Of a stretch of DNA of 64,000 nt, positions 11,861 through 22,809 are shown piece after piece. Below the pieces are notes generated by a model. It saw only the letters and a program-made list of their open reading frames with translations, was not told where the DNA came from and made no database searches. Every line of letters starts with the position of its first letter. Positions within the stretch are counted from its first letter, which is position 1. Origin of the DNA: Lunularia cruciata (taxonomy: Eukaryota; Streptophyta; Marchantiopsida; Lunulariales; Lunulariaceae); contig OX419758.1 in assembly GCA_948567375.1 (NCBI GenBank), forward strand, positions 46,639,473 to 46,703,472, written 5' to 3'. A program made the translations under genes and the position numbers.

Positions 11861-12430
11861 GGAAGAGCGTGACCAAGCACTAGAATGGTCTATCAAGCTG
11901 TGGAAAGGATCATTCTCAAGGTCGCTCAAGTCAAGGATCTGAGAGGCTTGGATCCTAGCATTGAAATCACCAAGAACAAGGACTGCACCTTTACTTTGAA
12001 ACTCTAACACATCCTTTGTCAAGGAATAGAAAGGCTGCATGGTGTTGACAACTCCACTTGAATAGATTGGTGATGTCAACGGGGCAAAGTAACAAACAGC
12101 AATGAAGCAAGGTGTGGCAACTCCTCCAATCCTCAGCCATTGGTATTGTCCACTTGAATCTTGACCTATCAAAGAGACTGATTTCTCAAAGCCAAATCTG
12201 ACGTAAGTAGCAATACCTCCAAAGCCCCTTCATTTGTGTTGTCTCCGCTTGTTCCAGGTTGAACCAACAAGAGTGAATCCTTCAATGTCTTGAATGGTGT
12301 TTCCTTCATGTTCCCATGTCTCCACAAGATTGATCAGATCAGCATCATCCCACAAAGGCTTAGCGCTGGAGTACTTGGTATGTGTGAGCCCATGAACATT
12401 CCAAAACAGTACTCTAAAGGTCTGGAATTG

Positions 12431-15400
12431 CTATGTAGTAGCTGATAATTTCTTTTGAGTAATCACAGCTCTATTATCTCTCAAGAATGCAACAAAACCT
12501 GCTTGTTGAACCTCGTTCACTTTTGCTAATTCCCCCTTCTTTGCTTGCCATTGGAGAGGTGTGAGATCAGGGTCCAACCAGATATGCCGCCCCTTTAGTA
12601 TAGCTTTGTTCCCCATCACTACATTCCTTTGAGTTTCTGAGCCAAACCTCACCAAAATGCTTCTTGGTTGTGCACCTTGTTGTCGCAATCTATATGCTTG
12701 CAAAATCGAAGGATCATGGACTCTCAAAGAATCAGCAATAAACTCACACACTATGGCCTTGGTGTCTTCCTTCTCAATCTCAGGTAAACCTGAAATCCTC
12801 AAGTTCTTCATTCTGACCAATTGGTTCTCCTTCTCAACCTCATGCTCTTGCAAGTAATGAAACAATGAAACAATGAAATATAAAGCCCGAAAGACCCAAA
12901 GAGTCAAAAGGCTGGAAACACAATACAAAACACATGAAATGTGAGCCTAGGCAAGGGCCTAGGGCATCGGACCAATTTGTAACAAATTGGTCCGATGTAA
13001 AGTAACTTCTGTCATGTACTTCCCTAATGCTAAAGCTTCAACCTGTAAGAGAGTTGAGAAGTCACTGCAAGTAATCTGATGTCTAACTCTAATCTGCATG
13101 TAACAAGGGCAATCAACAAACACATGATGCTCATCCTCAACTTTGCTCATAATACACAATTTGCAAAGTCGCATGGAGTGCTCTATCTGCTGCCAACGTC
13201 CTTGTTCTACTTCTAATCTATGAGAACTAGTTCTATATTGAGCGATAACATGTCTCAATGAAGTAGAAATCCTAGCCAAGAGATAATCTTGCTCACAATA
13301 CACCAACATAGGATTTACAAACTGCTGATAGGACACCATCTTGGTACCGGGTTGCTGCCATAAGCGAACTAAAAACTGCTCCTTGATCACCTCTCGAAGT
13401 GCAATAGGCTCCAATCTCCAATGTCGCTCAGAAACATTCCACCTTGTGGCCCATGCAATCAGATCTGTATACCAACCGACAGATAGAGTGGCACAAAAAG
13501 CTTGGTAGGGAAGTCTCTCATGCTCCATGGACCTCACCTTAGTGGCATATGTGATAGCTAAAAACAAAGCTTCAGCCTCAAGAGATAAAAATCCTGTTTT
13601 AGCAAGCAGGAATACATAAGGAGTTTGAGTCCTCACCCCAAGTTCATCACACAAAAACAATTCCTGAACTTTCTCCACCTTTTGCCACCATGTCTTCTTA
13701 GTACCTGGACCCCAAATCTGAGCACCATAGAGAACCACCGGCTGCACAAGAGATCTGAACAGCACCTTCTTCAACTCCCATGTGGTGAGGTGAGCAAGTC
13801 TACTGCGGTGCATGAGTGAATACAAAGCTCTAAAGCCTGCATTGATTCTCATCTTCACACAAGTAGACCAACTATAGTCATGAGAAAACTCAAGGCCCAA
13901 GTACTTGTAAGAAGAAACCTGCTCCAATTGCTGTCCATCAAAAAAGAAAGGTGTGACACCTTTAGAACCCACCACAATCACCTTGGACTTGTCAAGGTTC
14001 ACCTCCATCTTTGTTTGATTGCAAAAGTAAAGTAGAGAATCCAACAGCTTCTGTAAACTCTGTGGATTTGTGGAGAGAAGCACTACATCATCTGCATAAA
14101 GGAGTGCATGTATCATCAAAGAGCCAACCTGTACAGCTGTAGCTCCAGCTTCCATGAGTAGACTCTCTAGATCATCGATGAAGATTCCGAACAGAGTTGG
14201 AGATAGAGAGCAGCCTTGGATCACACCCATTGTGCTAAGGACATCTTGAGAGCTCAAAGATGAAAGTTTCACAATCACTTTCTCATAGAGTCTAGAGATA
14301 GCACCAATCAGATCAGCTGAAACACCCACTTCAATGAGTCTCTCACTTAGAGATTTCCTGAGCACCTTATCAAAGGCCTTCCTGAAATCAATAAAGGCAA
14401 CATAGAGAGCTCTCCCAACCCCCTTGGATTTGCACCACAAAACATGAAGTACCAATAGGTGGTCCAAAGTACTAAAGCCTAATCTGAAACCAGCTTGGCA
14501 CTTAGCTCGAATTTTGTGCTTTTCAGCCCAAGTGCTCAACCTTGACTCCAAAATTCGACCATACAACTTGGCAAAGACACTACCAACAAGTATGGTACGG
14601 TAATTGGTGACAACATCTCTTTGGCCAGACTTGTGAATAGGAACTACCTTCTTGAAGCACCATCTATCCGGAAAGCCACACTTGATTGCCTCATTCAAAT
14701 GAGAAGTGAGTATTGAAATCAGTTGGCTACCGCCCTACTTCAGAAGTTCAACACATAGTCCATCAAGGTCTTCAGCCTTACCATTGGCCAACTTCTTCAA
14801 TTGGTACTTGACATCAGCTTCAGAGATGGTGAGAGCAGATCCAAGGCAAGGTGCCATGCTTGGAGCATTTGGGAAAAAGTACAAATCCTTCACATAGTCA
14901 CAAAGCTCATTCAGGTCCAGCGATGGAGATGGAGATCTGATGGTTACTTTCTTCCAGAAAGCCTTGGGATTGCTCCTCAATTCAGTGCTCAACTCAACTC
15001 CTTTGAGTCTTAGAAATGCCCGCTTTTTGCACTTCACCAACTTTCTGTATAAAACAAAAGCTTGATTTTGTGCAATCTGATCAAGAGATCTATCCATAGC
15101 TTTGATCCTTGCCATTTTGCAATCAGCATCATACCATCTATTGCAAGGGAGACCAAGTCTCTTCCTGTGGGAGCCTCTTGGAAACAAAGAAGTTGATGTA
15201 GATTGAAGAAGTTCAATCAATTGATCACTACGTTGTTGAAAATCAGAACTCCACTCCATAGAACTCAATTTCTCTTGGATAGCTTGTTGGTACAAGTCTC
15301 TCTTGTGAAAATCTAGACGAAGTTTGCCTCTAAAAGCATGGTCTATAGGTAATGTGGTTCTATTGAGGCAAGGAAAAAGGATGGTACAGGATAGAGGTGC

Positions 15401-16275
15401 ATGGTCTGATTCTGGTTGAGGATCTAAAACAGCAAAATCTGAGACAAGATGGATATCATTAGCTGAAGTGAGCATATAATCTATGGTGCTTGATCCACCT
15501 GAGGCAAAGCATGTGCTTTTACAAGTTTCTGGAAATTGAGAAAGGCCATTCAAGATCTTCAAGCTACAATTGGCACCAAAGCTCAAAAAGTGCTCACTCA
15601 TGGAATTGGACATAGGATGTTTGGAAGAGCGTGACCAAGCACTGGAATGGTCTATCAAGCTGTGGAAAGGATCATTCTCAAGGTTGCTCAAGTCAGGGAT
15701 CTGAGAGGCTTGGATCCTAGCATTGAAATCACCAAGAACAAGGACTGCACCTTTACTTTGAAACTCTAACACATCCTTCGTCAAGGAATGGAAAGGCTGC
15801 ATGGTGTTGAGAAGTCCACTTGAATAGATTGGTGATGTCAACGGGGCAAAGTAACAAAGTAAGAGATTTGAGCCACCTTCGTAGCTTCAGCATATGATTT
15901 CATCTTGACCTCTAATGTGTCAACCATCTCTTGCAGCCCTCCATTTTGTGAAGCAATGTTGGTGGCTTGTGCTCCCAAGGAAGCAACCTTCTCAGTAGCA
16001 TCCACCATACCCTTGGTGGAGTCTAACATCAAATTGCTACTCTTCTTGAGTTCTTGGATATCTACGATGATTGAATTCAGAGATTCTTTCACAGTCAAGA
16101 CATCAGCTCTAACGGTTTGAAAATCTGCCATAAGAGTGTTCATGCATTGAGACATGGGGGCAAAAAAGCTCCTGAGTTCCTTGTGGAAGTCATTTGCTTT
16201 TCTATACATTTCAGCAAGCTGTTGCTATTTTGAAGCTATCTCAGCAATGTCTTGCATCATCTTAGAAGCTTCCAT
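12431..16275 (-). pseudogene. LINE ORF1 of copy D, split by copy G
   Basis: The C-terminal part lies at 12431-12857 (QEHEVEKENQLVRMKNLRI through the CTD) and the N-terminal part at 15857-16275 (coiled coil). Both halves join at ISYLQEHE when G is removed. An in-frame TAG replaces a Gln codon in the N-terminal KQQQLAEM segment. The stop codon context TAG-CAA-TTC before ORF2 is kept (about 12428-12433). Confidence 0.85.
12858..15856 (-). mobile_element. LINE copy G, 5'-truncated, nested in copy D
   Basis: A (TTTCATTG)n tail at 12858 is followed (minus direction reversed) by the 3' UTR, hairpins and ORF2 up to VCYFAPLTSPIY in the endonuclease, where it is truncated. ORF2 is open from 14698 to the natural stop at 12959 and from 15841 down to one TAG for Trp at 14735-14737. 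The target duplication is (A)AGTAA (12852-12857 and 15857-15862). The host here is ORF1 of D. G and F are nearly identical over most of their length, so they come from the same recent burst. Confidence 0.9.
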
Positions 16276-17312
16276 TCTAAAAGTTCTAACAGATACTATG
16301 AGAATGTATCCTCTGGTTCACTCACACTCTGTGAACACCAATAGCTCTACACCAAAAATCAACTCCTTTGGACTTGTAAATCAAAAGTTACAAACTTTTG
16401 AATTTGAGTTTTTCTTACATGAAAATTTTGAAATCCTACAGATTTCGAAAATTCATAACCATGGCTACAGTACTTCAAAATCTACAAGTGATGACTCAAT
16501 CAAAAGCTCTTGAGAAATTCTATCCAATGAACTAAAAATGAACTCATTTGAGCCAATAGACATGAAGTTATGGCCTCTAGAGTTATCTATGGTAAACTTC
16601 TAAATCTCATTGAATCACAGAATTCAAATGCTCATAACTTCAAGCAAAAAGCTTCAAATTATATGAAATGAAAGCTCTTGACAAGATGCTTCTAATGAGT
16701 CCAAGATCACCTCATTTGAAGATGTGAGTCCAAAGTTCCAGCCTCTGAAAATTGCAGATTTGAGCACCACCAACCGCACAAGAATACAGATTGATGAATT
16801 TCAAAACTTCTTCCACAGAACTCCAACTTCAGCAAGCAGGTATTCAAAAGAAAGGCCTCTCACAGCTGTTTCCAATGAGTCCAAGATTGAAAGATTTGGA
16901 CATGGAACCAAAAAGTTACAAAGTGTTGAAAATTGAGCTGAAACCCTAAAATCTCCGAGAGATGACAGAATTCGAATCTTCATAACTTTCTTTGTGTATG
17001 TGCACTGCAAGCGAGCCTAGTATCAATCGAAAGAGCTTCCAGAGGTGCTTCCAATGCCACAAAAATCACTCCATTTGGACACCATATGATGAAGATTCGA
17101 ACTCTCAAGTCTAGCTCTTGTGTCAGAAATTTCAATCACTCATAACGTTTCGCACAAAGCTCAAAATGATACAATCTTGGTGGCTATGGAAAGGTCTTGG
17201 CAAGGCGCTTCGAACTAAACCAAAAGCGCAACGTTTTGACATGTATGTAGCGAGATATGGCTTCTTAAACTTTAGGGACTCCTCTCCTCTCAAACTTTCG
17301 CAACTCATCTCC
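16276..17312 (-). repeat. Monomeric 5' UTR of copy D (family 2)
   Basis: Degenerate core blocks, read in element orientation, begin at about 17239, 17079, 16900, 16720, 16552 and 16372. That is a spacing of about 160-180 bp, as in family 1, although the sequences of the two families have diverged strongly. The core reads TCCAAATGGAGTGATTTTTG in the best unit (17079) and decays in the others. Confidence 0.8.
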
Positions 17313-17666
17313 TAACTCCTCCTTGATCACCTCTCAAAGTGCAATAGGCTCCAATCTCCAATGTCGCTCGCAAACATTCCACCTTGTGGCCCATGTAATC
17401 AGATATGTATACCAACCAATAGATAGAGTGGCACAAAAAGCTTGGTAGGGAAGTTTCTCATGCTCCATGGACCTCACCTTAGTGGCATATGTGAGAACCA
17501 AGAACAAAGCTTAGCCTCAAGAGACAAAAACCCAATTTCAACAACCAACAATACATAAGGAGTTTGAGTCCTCACTCCAAGTTCATCACACAAAAACAGT
17601 TTTTGAATTTTCTCCACCTTTTGCCTTCTTAGTCTTCTTAGTACCTGGATCCCAAATCTGAATACC

Positions 17667-17876
17667 AATGAACAATGATCAATGAACAATGAAATATAAA
17701 GCCCGAAAGACCCAAAGAGTCAAAAGGCTGGAAACACAATACAAAACACATGAAATGTGAGTCTAGGCAAGGGCCTAGGGCATCTGACCAATCTATAACA
17801 AATTGGTCCGATGTAAACTAACCTCGGTCATGTATTTCCCTAATGCTAAAGCTTCAACCTGTAAGAGAGTAGAGAA
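17667..17876 (-). mobile_element. Solo LINE 3' end nested in copy I
   Basis: About 210 bp: (TTCATTG)n-type tail with one variant unit, 3' UTR, hairpins and the last 20 or so codons of ORF2. It interrupts the ORF2 of copy I between QIW and LYGA-type codons. The target duplication is too short to define. Confidence 0.8.
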
Positions 17877-20447
17877 ATAGAGAACCACCGGCTGCACAAG
17901 AGATCTGAACAACACCTTCTTCAACTCCCATGTGGTAAGATGAGCAAGTCTAGAGCAATTCATGAGTGAATACAAAGCTCTAAAGCCTGCATTGATTCTC
18001 AGCTTCACACAAGTAGACCAACTATAGTCATGAGAAAACTCAAGGCCCAAGTACTCATAAGAAGAAACTTGCTGCAATTGCTGTCCATAAAAAAAGAAAG
18101 GTGTGGCACCTTTAGAGCCCACCACAATCACCTTGGACTTGTCAAGGTTCACCTCCATCTTTGTTTGATTGCAAAAGCAAAGTAGAGAATCCAATAACTT
18201 TTGTAAACTCTATGGATTTGTGGAGAGAAGCACAACATCATCTGCATAAAGGAGTGCGCGTATCATCAAATAGCCAACCTGTACACCTGTAGCCCCAGCT
18301 TCCATGAGTAGACCCTCTAGATCATCGATGAAGATTCCGAATAGAGTTGGAGATAAAGAGCAGCCTTGGATCACACCCATTTTGCTAAGGACATCTTGAG
18401 AGCTCAAAGATGAAAGTTTCACAATCATTTCTTATAGAGTCTAGAGATAGCACCAATCAGATCAACTGAAACACCCACTTCAATGAGTCTCTCACTTAGA
18501 GATTTCCTGAGCACCTTATCAAAGGCCTTCCTGAAATCAATAAAGGCAACATAGAGAGCTCTCCCAAGACCCTTGGATTTCCACCACAAAACATGGAGTA
18601 CCAATAGGTGGTCCAAAGTACTAAAGCTTGATCTGAAACCAGCTTGGCACTTAGCTCTAATTTTGTGCTTTTCAGCCCAAGTGCTCAACCTTGACTCCAA
18701 AATTTGACCATACAACTTGGCAAAGACACTACCATCAAGTATGGAACGGTAATTGGTGACAACATCTCTCTGGCCAGACTTGTGAATAGGAACTACCTTC
18801 TTGAAGCACAATCTATCAAGAAAGCCACACTTGATTGCCTCATTCAAATGAGAAGTGAGTACTGAAATCAGTTAGCTACTGCCCTACTTCAGAAGTTCAA
18901 CGCATAGTCCATCAAGGTCTTTAGCCTTACCATTGGCCAACTTCTTCAATTGGTACTTGACATCAGCTTCAGAGATGGTGAGACCAGATCCAAGGCAAGG
19001 TGCTATGCTTGGAGCATTAGGGAAAAAGTACAGATCCTTCACATAGTCACAACGCTCATTCAGGTCCAGCGATGGAGATGGAGATCTGATGGTTACCTTC
19101 TTCCAAAAAGCCTTGGGATTGCTCTTCAGTTCAATGCTCAACTCAACCCCCTTGAGTCTCAAAAATGCTCACTTTTTGCACTTCACCAACTTTTTATATG
19201 AAAGAAAGGCCTGATTTTGTGCAATCTGATCAAGAGACCTATCCATAGCTTTGATCCTTGCCATTTTGCAATCAACATCATACCACCTATTGCAAGGGAG
19301 ACCAAGTCTCTCTTTGTGGGAGCCTCTTGGAAACAAAGAAGTTGATATAGATTGAAGAAGTTCAACCAATTGATCACTACGTTGTTGAAAATCAGAACTC
19401 TATTCCATAGAACTCAATTTCTCGGATAGCTTGTTGGTACAAGTCTCTCTTGTGAAAATCTAGATGAAGTTTTCCTTTAAAGGCATGGTCAATAGGTAAT
19501 GTGGTTCTATTGAGGCAAGGAATAAGGATGGTACAAGATAGAGGTGCATGGTCAGATTCCGGTTGAAGATCTAAAACAACAAAATCTGAGACAATGTGTA
19601 TATCATTGGGTGAGGTGAGCATATAATCTATAGTGCTGGATCCACCAAAGGCAAAGCATGTGCTTTCACAAGTTTCTAGAAATTGAGAAAGGCCATTCAA
19701 GATCTTCAAGCTACAATTGGCACCAAAGCTCAAAAAATGCTCACTCATGGAGTTGGACATAGGATCTTTGGAAGAGAGTGACCAAGCACTAGAATGGTCT
19801 ATCAAACTGTGGAAAGGATCATTCTCAAGGTCAATCAAGTCAGGGATCTGAGAGGTTTGGATCCTAGCATTGAAATCACCAAGAACGAGGACTACACCTT
19901 TACTTTGAAACTCTAACACATCCTTCGTCAAGGAATGGAAAGGCTACATGGTGTTGAGAAGTCCACTTGAATAGATTGGTGATGTTAACAGGGCAAAGTA
20001 ACAAATAGCAATGAAGCAAGGTGAGGCATCTCCTCCAATCCTCAGCCATTGGTATTGTCCACTTGAATCTTGACCTATCAAAGAGACTGATTTCTCAAAG
20101 CCAAATCTGACATAAATAGCGATGAAAATTTTGAAATCCTACAAATTTCAAAAATTCACAACCTTGGCTACAGTACTTCAAAATCTACAACTGATGACTT
20201 AATCACAATCTCTTGAGAAATTATATCCAATGAACCAAAAATGAACTCATTTGAGCCAATATACATGGAGTTATGGCCTCTAGAGTTATTTATGGTAAAC
20301 TTCTAAACCTCATTGAGTCACAAAATTTAAATGCTCATAACTTCAAGCACAAAGCTTCAAATTCTATTAAAACAATTTCAATCAATAGCTCTTGACAAGA
20401 TGCTTCTAGTGAGACCAAGATCACCTCATTTGAAGATGTGAGTCCAA

Positions 20448-20511
20448 AAAAAGCGACAGCCTGTAAATCTGCTGAAGGTTTTCTACGTAGGTTCGAATCC
20501 TGCCTCTCCCA
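20448..20511 (+). pseudogene. trnY-GUA: Partial mitochondrial-type trnY(GUA)
   Basis: From AAAAGCGACAG to the discriminator base after CCTCTCCC. Visible parts are an anticodon stem around CTGTAAATC (anticodon GUA), a long class II variable arm, and a T arm with GTTCGAATCC. The acceptor 5' strand and D arm are missing, so no functional tRNA can form. The match to the plant mitochondrial tRNA-Tyr is from recognition and should be confirmed by alignment. Confidence 0.72.
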
Positions 20512-20585
20512 AGTATACTTCGTATTTTTCAAATAGAGGCGAAGCACCTATTTGTGTGCTTAACCCTTCATGCAATTAAATAGAT
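20448..20585 (+). other. Mitochondrial DNA insertion (NUMT) in a LINE 5' UTR
   Basis: The LINE 5' UTR reads ...GAGTCCAAA to 20447 and resumes with AGTTCTAGCC at about 20586, matching the uninterrupted unit near 16732. The 138 bp between do not belong to the LINE. The first 64 bp match the anticodon arm, variable arm and T arm of plant mitochondrial tRNA-Tyr, and the rest looks like its 3' flank. The likely mechanism is filler capture during break repair. Confidence 0.7.
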
Positions 20586-21189
20586 AGTTCTAGCCTTTGA
20601 AAGTTGCAGATTTGAGCACCATCAACCGCACAAGAACCCAGATTGATGAAATTTGAAACTTCTCCCACAGAACTCCAACTTCAACAAGCAGGTATTCATA
20701 AGAAAGCACTTTCACAGGTGTTTCCAAGGAGTCCAAGATTGAAAGATTTGGACATAGAACCAAAAAGTTACAAAGTGTTGAAAATTGAGCTCAAACCCTA
20801 AAATCTCTAAGAGATTGTAGAATTTGAATCTTCATAAATTTAGGTGTGTATGTGCTCTGAAATTGAGCCTGGTATCAATCAAAAGAGCTCCCAAAGGCGC
20901 TATTGATGCCACAAAAATCACTCCATTTGGACACCATATGATGAAGATTCGAACTCTCAAGTTTGGCTTCTCTATCAGAAATTTCAATCACTCATAACGT
21001 TTGGCACAAAGCTCAGAATGATGCAATCTTGGAAGCTTTAGAAAGCTTGTGGCAAGGCGCTTCGAAAAAGACCAAAACCGCAACGTTTGGACATGTATCT
21101 AGGGAGATATGGCTTCTCAAACTTTTGGGACTCCTCTCCTCTCAAACTTTCGAAACTCCACTCCTAATCATCGAATAGAAAGTTGGTGA

Positions 21190-21462
21190 GAAAGCTCCTA
21201 ATAAGCAAAGTAAGAACTGCTCCTTGAGCACCTTTTGAAGTGCAATAGGCTCCAATCTCCAATGTCGCTCACAAACATTCCACCTTGTGGCCCATGCAAT
21301 CAGATCTGTATACCAACCAATAGATAGAGTGGTACAGAAAGCTTGGTAGGGAAGTCTCTCATGCTCCATGGACCTCACCTTAGTGGCATATGTGAGAGCC
21401 AAGAACAAAGCTTAAGCCTCAAGAGGAAAAAACCCAGTTTCAACAAGTAGCAATACATACCC
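21190..21462 (-). mobile_element. LINE ORF2 fragment
   Basis: Minus-strand codons for FLALTYATKVRSMEHERLPYQ through the IALQKVLKEQ region, with no 3' end. It lies between the 5' UTR of copy I and the endonuclease fragment of copy E. It is a remnant from rearrangement, too short and broken to be functional. Confidence 0.75.
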
Positions 21463-21873
21463 ATACAAGTAATGCACCTTTACTTTGAAACTCCAACACA
21501 TCCTTTGTCAAAGAGTGGAAAGGTTGCATGGTTGTTTAGAACTCCACTTGAATAGATTGGTGATGTCAACGGGGCAAAGTAACAAACAGTAATGAAGCAA
21601 GGTGTGGCAACTCCTCCAATCCTCAGCCATTGGTATTGTCCACTTGAATCTTGACCTATCAAAAAGACTGATTTCTCGAAGCCAAATCTAATGTAAGTAG
21701 CAATACCTCCAAAGCCCTTTCCTTTGTGTTGCCTCCGCTTGTTCCAGGTTTACCCAACAAGAGTGAAACCTTCAATGTCTTGAATGGTATTTCCTTCATG
21801 TTCCCATGTTTCCACAAGATTGATCAGATCAGCATCATCCCACAAAGGCTTAGCGTTGGAGTACTTGGTATGT

Positions 21874-22244
21874 TTCTCATAGACTAGAAGTAGAACAAGG
21901 ATGTTGGCAGCAGGTAGAGCACTCCATGCGACTTTGCAAATTGTGTATTATGAGCAAAGTTGAGGATGAGCATCATGTGTTTGTTGATTGCCCTTGTTAT
22001 ATGCAGATTAGAGTTAGACATCAGATTACTTGTAGTGACTTCTCAACTCTCTTACAAGTTGAAGCTTTAGCGTTAGGGAAGTACATGACCGAGGTTACTT
22101 TACATCAGACCAATTTGTTACAGATTAGTCAGATGCCCTAGGCCCTTGCCTAGGCTCACATTTCATGTGTTTTATATTGTGTTTCCAGCCTTTTGACTCT
22201 TTGGGTCTTTCGGGCTTTATATTTCATTGTTCATTGTTGTTCAT
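21874..22244 (+). mobile_element. Short 5'-truncated LINE inserted in copy E
   Basis: It starts at the SHRLEVEQG codons, includes the zinc-knuckle region (CKLCIMSKVEDEHHVFVDC), the natural stop (TAG at 22139-22141), the 3' UTR and an irregular TTCATTG/TTGTTCATTG tail. The 3' palindrome is degraded (LLQISQMP). Removing it restores ACTTGGTATGTGTGAGGCC of copy E. Confidence 0.86.
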
Positions 22245-22809
22245 TGTGTGAGGCCATGAACATTCCAAAACAACACTCTAAGGGTCTGGAATTTCTATGC
22301 AATAGTTGACAATTTCTTTTGAGTAATCATCGCTCTATTATCTTTCAAGAATGCAATGAAACCTGCTTGTTGAGCCTACTTCACTCTTGCTAATTCGTCC
22401 TTCTTTGCTTGCCATTGGAGAGATGTGAGATCAAGATCTAACCTGATGCGCCGCCCCTTCAATACAACCTTGTTTGCCATCACTAAATTCCTTTGAGTTT
22501 TTGAGCCAAACCTCACCAAAATGCTTCTTGGTTGTGCACCTTGCTGTCCCAATCTATATGCTTGCACAATTTGAGGATCATGGACTCTCAAAGAATCAGT
22601 AATAAACTCGCACACTATGGCCTTGGTATCTTCATTCTCAATCTCTGGCAAACTTGAAATCCTCCAGTTCTTCATTCTCACCAGTTGGTTCTCCTTTTCA
22701 ACCTCATGCTCTTGCAAGTAAGAGATTTAAGCCACCTTAGTAGCTTCAGCACAAGACTTCATCTTCACTTCTAATGTGTCCACAATCTGTTGGAGCCCTC
22801 CGCTTTGTG

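Larger units (their letters stand above)
7144..17312 (-). mobile_element. LINE copy D (family 2), host of three nested insertions
   Basis: D survives in pieces: 7144-7263 and 7709-8940 (ORF2), 11861-12857 (ORF2 start and ORF1 C-terminus), and 15857-17312 (ORF1 N-terminus and monomeric 5' UTR). Between them lie a plus-strand truncated copy (7264-7708) and minus-strand copies F and G. Rejoining the pieces restores continuous LINE sequence. ORF1 belongs to a second subfamily (ADFQTVRADVLTVKESLNS). Disabling changes include TAG for Gln in ORF1 near 16228, TAG for Trp at 8051-8053, TGA for Arg at 7823-7825, and a frameshift near 8645. The 3' part of D is missing at the junction with copy A. Confidence 0.85.
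17313..21165 (-). mobile_element. LINE copy I, internally deleted, with mitochondrial insert
   Basis: ORF2 sequence occupies 17313-17666 and 17877-20120, with stop TAG for Trp at 18884-18886 and several frameshifts. At about 20120 the endonuclease N-terminus (near FGFEKS) is joined directly to family 2 5' UTR monomers (20121-21165). ORF1 and the first endonuclease codons are therefore deleted. A solo 3' end (17667-17876) is nested in ORF2, and mitochondrial DNA (20448-20585) sits in the 5' UTR. The 3' part is cut at 17313, where the 5' end of D begins. Confidence 0.75.
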
